From positions 1 through 5,500 of the forward strand of contig JAOUGQ010000211.1 of NCBI GenBank assembly GCA_029865515.1: DNA of 5,500 bases. Reading direction: 5' to 3'. The stretch comes from Nitrospirota bacterium. Its GTDB lineage: Bacteria; Nitrospirota; Nitrospiria; Nitrospirales; UBA8639. Shown here in pieces: positions 1 through 5,500 of the stretch. The stretch's first letter is position 1. Each line of letters opens with the position of its first letter. The translations under genes were made by a program, and so were the position numbers. The notes beneath the pieces are model-generated. The model was not told the origin of the DNA. It was given only the letters and a program-made list of their open reading frames with translations, and made no database searches.

Positions 1-388
1 CCACCGAGTCAAGCGCCTCAAGGGCTCTGGCCTGACGCTCATCTGATGGCACCCCGGCAAACACCATGGGCAAGGCGACATTTCCCAATGCGGTTAAGCG
101 GGGGACAAGGTGAAAGGACTGGAAGATAAACCCGATATTGTGTTGGCGGACATGGCTCAGGGCCTGATCATCCAACTGACTGACATCCTGCCCTTCCAAC
201 ACGTACGCCCCGCTGCTGGGCCGGAGCAAACATCCGATAATGTTCAGCAACGTGGATTTGCCGGAACCGGAAGGACCGACGATCGCCACATATTCTCCGG
301 ATTGGATCGTTTCACTGGTATCCCTCAGCGCATAGATAGGCTGCCCGCCGACTTCATACAACTTGGTAATGTGTTGAAGTTCAATCAC
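1..388 (-). CDS. ABC transporter ATP-binding protein, MacB/LolD type (partial, C-terminus off the left edge)
   Basis: This is the ATPase subunit of an ABC exporter, acting at the cytoplasmic face of the inner membrane. The first 129 residues are visible. They contain the A-loop region (Tyr11), Walker A GPSGSGKST at residues 38-46, the stretch LLNIIGCLLRPSSG at 47-60, and the Q-loop Gln90 in GFIFQSFHLVPRLTA. The NVALPM segment (103-108) is typical of the MacB/LolD/FtsE-like group. The signature motif, Walker B and H-loop lie outside the window. The start is a GTG at 388-386; an in-frame TGA lies three codons upstream and no in-frame ATG occurs before residue 108. The GTG overlaps the TGA stop of the upstream adaptor gene (GTGA), and there is no Shine-Dalgarno sequence, so translation is probably coupled. 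The adaptor neighbour points to a MacAB-like tripartite exporter; the substrate cannot be told. The family is clear, the exact subfamily is inferred. Confidence 0.93.
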   Translation of the reverse strand, partial: MIELQHITKLYEVGGQPIYALRDTSETIQSGEYVAIVGPSGSGKSTLLNIIGCLLRPSSGAYVLEGQDVSQLDDQALSHVRQHNIGFIFQSFHLVPRLTALGNVALPMVFAGVPSDERQARALEALDSV

Positions 389-1539
389 GGCGATTCAGAA
401 GAGGAGCGCACGACCACCGGCACGCCATCGGCCAGGCCTTCCTGATCAAGGGAAACCACCACCGCATCACCTTCAGACAGGCCATCAACAATTTCCACAA
501 AATCCCAATTTTTCAACCCGATGGCTATTGGCCGCAACCGTAATATTCCGTTTTCGACCACAAACACTTTTTGTCCCTCAAACAGAGCCGACGTCGGAAT
601 ACGCAGGACCCCTTCTTTCACAGAAAGAATGACTTCCACATCGGCCGAGGTGCCGGGAAGTAACGTGGCGGCAAACGCCCGGTCATCCAGTTCCACCTCA
701 ATTTCCACGGTACGGTTCTGTTCTTCAATATCCAGAACATAGGGAGAGATTTTGTGAACGTGCCCGCTATAGTGTTGTCCCGGAAACGGATCCAACGTCA
801 CCCTCACGGGTTGCTCCTGGCGGATTCTTGAAGAGTCGACCTCATCCATGGGCGCACTCACATACATGGATGTGGGATCGATGAGATCCAGGACCGGAGG
901 GATAGGCAGTGCGGGTGGCGAGGGCGTGGTCCATTCTCCTACCTCAATGTCCACTTCGGCCACCACGCCATCAAAAGGAGCTCTGAGCACTGTTTTCGCC
1001 AACGTCGCTTTGGCCTCGACGATCGCCGATCGGGCTTTCGCGATCTCGGCTTGCGACTGCTTACAGGACACCGCCGTGATTTGAGCCACGTTTTCGATTT
1101 TATCCAGAAAATCGGTTGAGACCAAATCTTGATCTCGCAGCTGCTGATTACGCAGGTATTCTCGTTTGGCGCGTTCGGCCTCCAGGCAGACTCGCTCCCG
1201 ACGAACTTTCGCCACCGCCAGTTCGCGTTCTGCCATTTGGACTTCCGCACGCTGCGTGTCATCATTTAACCGGAGCAGGATATCCCCGGCATGCACCGTC
1301 TTTCCTTTTCGATGAGGAATATCCACGACCCGTCCGCCTATCTCCGGCGACAATTTAGCACGTTGCCGGGCCGTCACAGTGCCCGCACGGGTATTCGTCA
1401 CAGTCTCCTCCACCCGGCCCCGTTCCACCAGGACAGTGCTGACGGTCAGAGGCTTGGGAGCCCATACCCAGATACTCAAGGCATAACCCGCCCCCACGAC
1501 CGCTAAAACCACCAGGAACCGTATCCCCCACTTCTTCAT
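385..1539 (-). CDS. HlyD/MacA-family periplasmic adaptor subunit (membrane fusion protein)
   Basis: This 384-residue protein should link an inner-membrane ABC exporter to an outer-membrane channel. An N-terminal basic stretch (MKKWGIR) is followed by one membrane segment at about 7-27, with the rest periplasmic. The first half of the lipoyl/barrel-sandwich domain lies at about 62-92 (SPEIGGRVVDI, GDILLRLND). A coiled-coil hairpin covers about 93-181. The second lipoyl half (TVLRAPFDGVVAEV, 183-196) follows, then a beta-barrel at about 224-305 and a membrane-proximal domain at about 308-378. A proline-rich loop (TTPSPPALPIPP, 204-215) interrupts the second lipoyl half. Cys118 and Cys159 sit on opposite arms of the hairpin. 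Length and domain order are normal for MacA-like adaptors. The ATG start is placed just before the membrane segment; no Shine-Dalgarno sequence precedes it. It overlaps the ABC ATPase gene by 4 bp and is the first gene of that operon. The family is certain; the exported substrate is unknown. Confidence 0.95.
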   Translation of the reverse strand: MKKWGIRFLVVLAVVGAGYALSIWVWAPKPLTVSTVLVERGRVEETVTNTRAGTVTARQRAKLSPEIGGRVVDIPHRKGKTVHAGDILLRLNDDTQRAEVQMAERELAVAKVRRERVCLEAERAKREYLRNQQLRDQDLVSTDFLDKIENVAQITAVSCKQSQAEIAKARSAIVEAKATLAKTVLRAPFDGVVAEVDIEVGEWTTPSPPALPIPPVLDLIDPTSMYVSAPMDEVDSSRIRQEQPVRVTLDPFPGQHYSGHVHKISPYVLDIEEQNRTVEIEVELDDRAFAATLLPGTSADVEVILSVKEGVLRIPTSALFEGQKVFVVENGILRLRPIAIGLKNWDFVEIVDGLSEGDAVVVSLDQEGLADGVPVVVRSSSESP

Positions 1540-1654
1540 AGAGCAAAGTGTAACACAGGCCTTCTCAGGGATCAGTCAAAAAACTGCATAACAACAACGA
1601 GGATGGGCTTGAAAAAGAAAGGAGAAAAGGCGGAAAGGCAGGTAGTGGCCAGGG

Positions 1655-1690
1655 AAAAAAAGAAGCCCGGATCATTCCGATCCGGGCTTC
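1655..1690 (-). terminator. Intrinsic (Rho-independent) terminator of the DEAD-box helicase gene
   Basis: A perfect 12-bp inverted repeat (GAAGCCCGGATC / GATCCGGGCTTC, 1662-1673 and 1679-1690) with a 5-nt loop is followed on the minus strand by seven T (1661-1655). It lies 55 nt past the helicase stop codon. The T tract is on the minus-strand side only, and on the plus strand the stem is followed by ACGAAAAA, so it works for minus-strand transcripts. It separates the helicase transcript from the exporter operon downstream. Confidence 0.93.
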
Positions 1691-1699
1691 ACGAAAAAC

Positions 1700-1736
1700 C
1701 GCAATGTCTCTTTTTGCAAGGAGCAAAGAGAATGCG
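1700..1736 (-). other. Imperfect hairpin in the 3' untranslated region of the helicase mRNA
   Basis: On the minus strand an inner stem CTCTTTGC / GCAAAAAGAG (two-base bulge, 5-nt loop) lies within an outer CGCA / TGCG pair. It fills most of the gap between the helicase stop codon and the terminator stem. The pairing is visible by eye; a role in mRNA stability or in pausing before termination is only a guess. Confidence 0.35.
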
Positions 1737-1745
1737 TCTGTGGTG

Positions 1746-3017
1746 TTAAGAAGCTAAGGTAGACGGTCGCGGTCGACGACTCACCGGTCGGTCATGCCTT
1801 GTTGGGCCTCCCGATCGAGGAGCGCTAAAGCCCCTTCCACCGGAATTGGGTCGAGGTCCACGTCTCTCCGGCGCAATGGCCGCCATCGGCATCGGGCTTC
1901 CAGGAGCACACGGAACGGCCTTCCCCAACAATTTTTCGATCATTCGTAACGAACGATTATCCTCACCCGTCACAAAACTGGTGGCCCAACCTTTGGTATT
2001 CATGCGCGCCGTCCGGCCAATACGATGGATATAATCTTCTGGCACATGAGGCAAATCATAATTGATCACGTGCTGAATATTGTCCACGTCCAGCCCGCGA
2101 GCGGCAATATCGGTTGCGACCAAAACCTCAAAACGACCACGGCGAAAACCTTCCAGCGCCGCGCGGCGTTGAGGCAGCCGTCGACCGGCATGCAACACCG
2201 CAACACGACAACCGACCTTCTCCAGGGTTTCCCCGATCCGGTCAGCGCGATGCTTGGTCCGGGTAAACACGAGGACCGACCCCTCCGTTTCCTTCAATAT
2301 GGATAACAGGAGAGAGGTTTTGTTGGAATTGGCGGTGTGATGCACGGTATGGGTGACCCCTTCCGCCGGAGTGGCCGATTTCGCCACCAGGGCTTTGAAC
2401 GGATCGTTGAGAGACATCCGCGCCAAGTCAGCCAGATTACCCGGCATCGTCGCCGAGAAAAGTAAGGTTTGCCGGGTTTCCGGTAACGCCTCAATGATTT
2501 GATTGAGCTGAGGCGCAAACCCCATATCAAGCATCCGATCGGCTTCATCTAGCACCACCATCTGAAGCTTGCCAAAGGTGACCGTCCCCTGCCACATATG
2601 ATCAAGCAGACGACCAGGCGTGGCCACGATGATATCCGGCCGTTGCCGTAACCCGCGGACTTGCGCGTGCATATCAGCGCCACCCACCAGCGTAGTCGCG
2701 AAAATCCCGCGCACCCGTCCAAACTTATCAATGGTTTCTTGAATTTGAAAAGCCAATTCCCGGGTTGGCGCTAAAATCATCGCCCGGGGTTGACCCTTAG
2801 GACCATCCGCCAATCGTTCAATGATGGGAATGACGAAGGCCGCCGTTTTCCCTGTGCCGGTCTGGGCACAACCCAGCACATCCCGACCTTCTAAAGCCGG
2901 GGGAATGGCCTGTACTTGAATCGGGGTCGGTTCCGTTAAACCGAGCTTGTTCAAGACCTGGACCAAGGTAGAAGACACACCAAGCGCACCAAACGGTGAC
3001 AACGCAGTTGCAGACAT
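1746..3017 (-). CDS. DEAD-box ATP-dependent RNA helicase (RhlE-like)
   Basis: This 423-residue cytoplasmic helicase uses ATP to unwind short RNA duplexes or remodel RNA-protein complexes, for example in ribosome assembly, RNA decay or cold adaptation. Motifs in order: Q motif with Phe9 and TPIQ (31-34); motif I AQTGTGKT (51-58); Ia PTRELA (84-89); GG (112-113); Ib TPGR (133-136); II DEAD (157-160); III SAT (188-190); IV VLVFTRT (248-254); V ATDIAARGLD (301-310); VI HRIGRTAR (331-338). All ATPase residues are intact. The motif IVa region reads AGRRLPQRRA (277-286), where relatives usually have a Ser-Gln pair at 280-281. After about residue 375 comes a short basic tail rich in Arg, Gly, Pro and Ser, probably for RNA binding. 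The ATG start has a good Shine-Dalgarno sequence (AAAGGA, 8-nt spacing). It is a monocistronic unit ending at the terminator at 1655-1690. The family is certain; the RhlE subfamily is a judgement from overall similarity. Confidence 0.97.
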   Translation of the reverse strand: MSATALSPFGALGVSSTLVQVLNKLGLTEPTPIQVQAIPPALEGRDVLGCAQTGTGKTAAFVIPIIERLADGPKGQPRAMILAPTRELAFQIQETIDKFGRVRGIFATTLVGGADMHAQVRGLRQRPDIIVATPGRLLDHMWQGTVTFGKLQMVVLDEADRMLDMGFAPQLNQIIEALPETRQTLLFSATMPGNLADLARMSLNDPFKALVAKSATPAEGVTHTVHHTANSNKTSLLLSILKETEGSVLVFTRTKHRADRIGETLEKVGCRVAVLHAGRRLPQRRAALEGFRRGRFEVLVATDIAARGLDVDNIQHVINYDLPHVPEDYIHRIGRTARMNTKGWATSFVTGEDNRSLRMIEKLLGKAVPCAPGSPMPMAAIAPERRGPRPNSGGRGFSAPRSGGPTRHDRPVSRRPRPSTLAS

Positions 3018-3025
3018 AAAACTAT

Positions 3026-3031
3026 TCCTTT
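3026..3031 (-). promoter_or_regulatory. Ribosome binding site of the DEAD-box helicase gene
   Basis: AAAGGA on the minus strand, 8 nt before the ATG at 3017. It fixes the helicase start and gives the usual distance to the Q motif. Confidence 0.75.
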
Positions 3032-3115
3032 TGTTACAAGGATCGTATGTACACGGGGTCAGAAAACCGAGTGAAGCAGAATCAGGTGGGAAGTCCGCTC
3101 CGAGCAGGATCTGGT

Positions 3116-3130
3116 CGCGATACGATCGCG
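3116..3130. promoter_or_regulatory. Short perfect dyad, CGCGAT-ACG-ATCGCG
   Basis: A 6-bp perfect inverted repeat with a 3-bp centre, about 100 bp upstream of the helicase start. It could be an operator for a dimeric regulator or a small hairpin. The symmetry is visible, the function is not known. Confidence 0.35.
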
Positions 3131-3186
3131 GGGCCCGAAGAATTTAGCATGTTCCCGTCGTCGGACCGAATCGACATGAACAAAAT

Positions 3187-3214
3187 ACAGGTTACAGGAC
3201 AATCTGTATTCTGT
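3187..3214. promoter_or_regulatory. Nested ACAG/CTGT dyad, candidate operator upstream of the peroxidase gene
   Basis: The layout is ACAG-N3-ACAG-N6-CTGT-N3-CTGT. The outer pair (3187-3190, 3211-3214) and inner pair (3194-3197, 3204-3207) share the same centre, between 3200 and 3201, and repeat every 7 bp. It ends 124 bp before the peroxidase start and overlaps the weak promoter candidate at 3192-3220. Such nested half-sites are common for dimeric regulators. It does not match the LexA (CTGT-N8-ACAG) or PerR consensus that I know, so the regulator is unnamed. Confidence 0.45.
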
Positions 3215-3324
3215 CAAATTCCTCTCATCTATTACATGGCCAAACCGCTGTCCGAATGCTACGATTCCCAACCCAAGCACTCCTTTAATGAAACACAGCA
3301 GCACTTCATTCATTCGGAAACCAT

Positions 3325-3330
3325 GAAGGA
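3325..3330 (+). promoter_or_regulatory. Ribosome binding site of the glutathione peroxidase gene
   Basis: GAAGGA, 8 nt before the ATG at 3339. It supports this start over the out-of-frame ATG at 3323. Confidence 0.75.
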
Positions 3331-3338
3331 ACTCATCC

Positions 3339-3830
3339 ATGAGCACCATTTACGAAATCACCTGTCCAAGCATCCATGGGGAAGAAGGAAGCCTCGCCAA
3401 ATATAAGGGAAAAGTCTTACTTATTGTGAATACGGCCTCCCAATGCGGTTTCACTCCTCAGTTGCAAGGGCTGGAAGATCTCTATAAAAAATATCACGCC
3501 CAGGGGCTGGAGATCCTCGGATTTCCCTGCAATCAATTTGGCAGTCAGGACCCTGGTGGGAACGAAGAAATTCTCGCGTTCTGCCAAACCAACTATGGGG
3601 TCACCTTCCCGATGTTTGCCAAAGTTGAAGTCAACGGGCCTGATACCCATCCCCTCTTCCGCCATCTCAAAGCCAAAGCACCGGGGGTGCTCGGATCAGA
3701 AGCGATTAAATGGAACTTCACGAAATTTCTCGTGGACAAAACCGGCGTCGTCAAAGAACGGTATGCGCCCACGACCAAACCCTCAGACCTCGAACCGGCA
3801 ATCAAAGCTCTGCTTCACGCCACGGCATAA
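3339..3830 (+). CDS. Glutathione peroxidase family protein (probably thioredoxin-dependent peroxidase)
   Basis: This 163-residue cytoplasmic enzyme reduces hydrogen peroxide and organic hydroperoxides. The whole GPx fold is present. The peroxidatic residue is Cys36 in NTASQCGFT (31-39), a cysteine rather than selenocysteine. The rest of the catalytic tetrad is Gln70 in FGSQDPGGNEE and Trp125-Asn126 in KWNFTKF. The signature GFPCNQFG lies at 61-68. Cys82 in FCQTNYGVTFP matches the resolving cysteine of thioredoxin-dependent GPx enzymes in plants and bacteria, so thioredoxin rather than glutathione is the likely reductant (inferred from that family). There is no signal peptide. Length is typical of the BtuE/BsaA group. 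It is divergent from the helicase gene and 134 nt upstream of glgC on the same strand; with no intrinsic terminator between, some co-transcription is possible. A second in-frame TAA follows the stop after two codons. Confidence 0.96.
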   Translation: MSTIYEITCPSIHGEEGSLAKYKGKVLLIVNTASQCGFTPQLQGLEDLYKKYHAQGLEILGFPCNQFGSQDPGGNEEILAFCQTNYGVTFPMFAKVEVNGPDTHPLFRHLKAKAPGVLGSEAIKWNFTKFLVDKTGVVKERYAPTTKPSDLEPAIKALLHATA

Positions 3831-3840
3831 CCGGCATAAA
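3823..3840 (+). repeat. 9-bp tandem repeat duplicating the peroxidase stop codon
   Basis: CGGCATAAC is followed directly by CGGCATAAA. Since the unit is 9 bp, the second copy repeats the stop codon in frame (TAA at 3828-3830 and 3837-3839). It looks like a small slippage duplication. Confidence 0.7.
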
Positions 3841-3964
3841 TCACGCCATCCCCCTCCCATCCATCCACGCTTTTCCTCGTGACCACAAATATTCTGTTCC
3901 CCCAACACCTGCAACCACTCAACCTATTCCCTCAATCTCCTGCCATTTGATACCATGCCCCTCC
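3831..3964 (+). promoter_or_regulatory. C-rich, G-poor gap before glgC (possible Rho-loading region)
   Basis: By hand count these 134 nt hold about 60 C and 11 G on the plus strand, with almost no self-pairing. That is the composition expected of a Rho utilisation site, so it may end peroxidase transcripts or control readthrough into glgC. No intrinsic terminator, clear promoter or Shine-Dalgarno sequence is visible in it. The function is inferred from composition only. Confidence 0.35.
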
Positions 3965-5182
3965 ATGCGTGATCTTTATACCATGATCCTCGCGGGCGGA
4001 CGCGGGGAACGCCTCCTCCCGCTGACCCAACATCGCACCAAACCGGCCGTGCCCTTTGGGGGCAAATACCGCATCATCGATGTTACGTTGAGCAATTGTC
4101 TCAACTCCGGCCTGAGAAAAATCGCCGTCCTCATCCAATACAAATCCCATTCGTTGGATCGCCACATTCGCACGGGCTGGAGCGTGTTCAATCCAGAACT
4201 GGGCGAATACATCATGTCGATTCCGCCACAGCAACGCATTAGCGCGGCGTGGTACCGCGGAACGGCCGACGCGGTCTATCAAAATCTTTTCCTCATTGAC
4301 CAGGAACGGCCTCGTCACCTGTTGGTGTTGGCCGGTGATCATGTCTATAAAATGAACTACGCCGACATGTACCGGTTCTTTCTGGACACCCAGGCCGACG
4401 CGGTCGTCGGAGCGATTGAATGGCCCATCGAAGAAGCCAGAAATTTCGGTGTGCTTGGCGTGGATAACACCATGCGTGTCCACCGGTTTGAAGAAAAACC
4501 CCACGACCCGTTTCCGCTCCCTGACGATCCCACCCACGCCTTTATTTCCATGGGCATCTATCTCTTTCGAACAGATCTGCTCTGTGAGGAATTGCGCAAA
4601 GATGCCGCGCAGGACAGCTCTCACGATTTCGGGAAAAACATCATCCCGGGCATGATTCAGGACCGGCGGGTCTTCGCCTACAATTTTCAGGATGAAAACC
4701 GGAAACAGGTGAAATACTGGCGGGACATCGGCACCTTGGACGCCTACTTTGCGGCCAACATGGATCTTGTCTCCGTCGACCCCCTCTTCAATCTCTACGA
4801 TCAGGCCTGGCCGATCCGCACGTATCAGGGACAAAACCCGCCGGCCAAATTTGTCTTTGCCGATGAATTCGAAGGAGGGCGCAGAGGCATGGCCCTGGAT
4901 TCCATCGTCTCGGGAGGATGTATTATCTCCGGAAGCCGCGTGCAAAACTGCGTGGTCTCACCCAACGTCCGCATCGAGCATCACGCCGAAGTCCGCGATT
5001 CCGTTATTATGGAAAACGTCAAAATCGGCGAACGATCCCGCATTCGCAGGGCCATTATCGATAAAGGCGTCGTCATTCTCCCCGACACCATCATCGGCCA
5101 CGATCCCGAACACGACCGTCAACGCTTTCCCGTCACCGAAGAGGGGGTGGTCGTTGTCACAACCGATTCCCCCACAAAGTAA
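3965..5182 (+). CDS. glgC: Glucose-1-phosphate adenylyltransferase (ADP-glucose pyrophosphorylase)
   Basis: This enzyme makes ADP-glucose and pyrophosphate from ATP and glucose-1-phosphate, the committed step of bacterial glycogen synthesis. It is 405 residues from the chosen start and acts in the cytoplasm, usually as a homotetramer. Visible motifs: nucleotide-binding GGRGERL (11-17) with Lys26 in TKPAVPFGGKYRIID (25-39); WYRGTADA (96-103); AGDHVYKM with metal-binding Asp125 (123-130); sugar-phosphate site FEEKP with Lys178 (175-179); SMGIY (195-199); DFGKNIIP (221-228); YWRDIGTLDAY (251-261). A left-handed beta-helix domain fills about 290-405 (SGGCIISGS). Lys34 matches the E. coli lysine linked to fructose-1,6-bisphosphate activation. 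The ATG at 3965 places the GGRG motif at residue 11, as in short-N-terminus GlgC proteins. An in-frame TTG lies six codons upstream, and the frame stays open back into the peroxidase gene, but that part is not GlgC-like. No Shine-Dalgarno sequence precedes the start. Confidence 0.97.
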   Translation: MRDLYTMILAGGRGERLLPLTQHRTKPAVPFGGKYRIIDVTLSNCLNSGLRKIAVLIQYKSHSLDRHIRTGWSVFNPELGEYIMSIPPQQRISAAWYRGTADAVYQNLFLIDQERPRHLLVLAGDHVYKMNYADMYRFFLDTQADAVVGAIEWPIEEARNFGVLGVDNTMRVHRFEEKPHDPFPLPDDPTHAFISMGIYLFRTDLLCEELRKDAAQDSSHDFGKNIIPGMIQDRRVFAYNFQDENRKQVKYWRDIGTLDAYFAANMDLVSVDPLFNLYDQAWPIRTYQGQNPPAKFVFADEFEGGRRGMALDSIVSGGCIISGSRVQNCVVSPNVRIEHHAEVRDSVIMENVKIGERSRIRRAIIDKGVVILPDTIIGHDPEHDRQRFPVTEEGVVVVTTDSPTK

Positions 5183-5208
5183 TCGAGTAGTCGTGGAACA
5201 GGCGCATC

Positions 5209-5500
5209 TCAAAAACGGACAAACCCTTCCACCACAACCAACACCCCCACCCCACTCATAATCAAGCCAATCCCGGCCATCCATCCCAAGCGGGTACTCC
5301 AGGCGCCAACCGGCAACATCTTTTCTAAAAAAACAAAGACCGTAATCGCCGCGATCCAGAGCATATTCATCACTCCACCCACAAACAACAACCCCATCAG
5401 GGCCCAACAACATCCCAAACAAAATGCGCCATGATGAAGTCCCAAACGAAACGCGCCACAAGCACCCGCTCGCCAATGTTCCGCAATAAAATGGGCGGGC
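5209..5500 (-). CDS. DUF2182 integral membrane protein (partial, N-terminus off the right edge)
   Basis: The frame is open from the right edge to a TGA at 5211-5209, giving the last 96 residues. They carry the hallmark of the DUF2182 family, described as predicted metal-binding integral membrane proteins: EHWRAGACGAFRLGLHHG, then CLGCCWALM, then LLFVGGVMN, then a Leu-Glu-Lys near the end of the next helix. Three hydrophobic segments can be seen: CCWALMGLLFVGG, MLWIAAITVFVFL, and MAGIGLIMSGVGVLVVV. The histidines and the Cys-Leu-Gly-Cys-Cys cluster are candidate metal ligands; the biochemical role is not established. The gene converges on glgC with 26 bp between stop codons and no hairpin terminator in that gap, so the two transcripts may overlap. 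Recognition rests on remembered family motifs. Confidence 0.88.
   Translation of the reverse strand, partial: PAHFIAEHWRAGACGAFRLGLHHGAFCLGCCWALMGLLFVGGVMNMLWIAAITVFVFLEKMLPVGAWSTRLGWMAGIGLIMSGVGVLVVVEGFVRF

Larger units (their letters stand above)
3018..3338. other. Divergent intergenic region between helicase and peroxidase genes
   Basis: These 321 bp must hold the promoters of both divergent genes. Two ribosome binding sites sit at its ends, and two dyad symmetries lie inside (3116-3130 and 3187-3214). I could not find a convincing sigma-70 promoter in either direction. TTACAG (3192-3197) followed 17 bp later by CAAATT is a weak candidate for the peroxidase gene. On the minus strand TACGAT in the stretch 3035-3050 could be a -10 for the helicase gene but has no good -35. 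Open frames here have no recognisable domain and run through the ribosome binding sites, so I treat them as non-coding. Confidence 0.7.

Noticed and set aside
110..445. Plus-strand open frame opposite the ABC ATPase gene
   Set aside because: The minus strand encodes a clear Walker A and Q-loop here; the plus frame is a shadow with no domain.
3184..3210. Inverted repeat AATACAG / CTGTATT with a 13-nt spacer
   Set aside because: It uses mismatched partners of the nested ACAG/CTGT element and has a different centre; the nested dyad explains the same bases better.
3059..3349. Minus-strand open frame of 96 residues in the divergent spacer
   Set aside because: It starts inside the peroxidase gene, runs through that gene's ribosome binding site, has no ribosome binding site of its own and shows no recognisable domain.
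3047..3406. Plus-strand open frame of 119 residues across the spacer into the peroxidase gene
   Set aside because: It overlaps the peroxidase start in another frame, spans both dyads, and its composition is not protein-like.
3710..3964. In-frame 85-residue N-terminal extension of GlgC starting inside the peroxidase gene
   Set aside because: It overlaps the end of a well-supported gene, its sequence is low-complexity and not GlgC-like, and the ATG at 3965 gives the family's normal N-terminus.
3932..4945. Long minus-strand open frame (337 residues) opposite glgC
   Set aside because: It is the antisense shadow of a strongly conserved gene; the translation has no recognisable domain.
4958..5476. 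Minus-strand open frame of 172 residues overlapping the DUF2182 gene and the end of glgC
   Set aside because: It is in a different frame from the DUF2182 motifs and is antisense to the conserved GlgC C-terminus.

Overview
The window reads as ordinary chromosomal DNA from a Gram-negative bacterium of medium-high GC content. It holds six protein genes, two of them cut by the window edges. The periplasmic adaptor gene implies a two-membrane envelope. The protein mix (bacterial GlgC with a short N-terminus, thioredoxin-type glutathione peroxidase, DUF2182 membrane protein) would fit Nitrospirota or Proteobacteria, but I cannot fix the taxon from sequence alone. I see no rRNA, tRNA, CRISPR array, insertion sequence or phage gene.

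Left part (1-1539, minus strand): a two-gene export operon. A HlyD/MacA-type periplasmic adaptor is followed, with a 4-bp GTGA overlap, by a MacB/LolD-type ABC ATPase that runs off the left edge. Together they should form part of a tripartite MacAB-like exporter; a permease would be expected further left.

Middle (1540-3338): a DEAD-box RNA helicase gene on the minus strand ends at a textbook intrinsic terminator, which separates it from the exporter operon. It is divergent from a glutathione peroxidase gene. The 321-bp space between them carries two dyad symmetries; the stronger is a nested ACAG/CTGT element at 3187-3214.

Right part (3339-5500): the plus-strand peroxidase gene is followed, after a C-rich, G-poor 134-nt gap with no intrinsic terminator, by glgC (ADP-glucose synthesis for glycogen). 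A DUF2182 membrane protein gene converges on glgC from the right edge, only 26 bp away.

The genes do not form one pathway: envelope export, RNA remodelling, peroxide defence and carbon storage sit side by side. I found no convincing new system. The points most worth a second look are the nested dyad, a possible periplasmic disulfide in the adaptor's coiled coil, the altered motif IVa in the helicase, and the rut-like leader of glgC.
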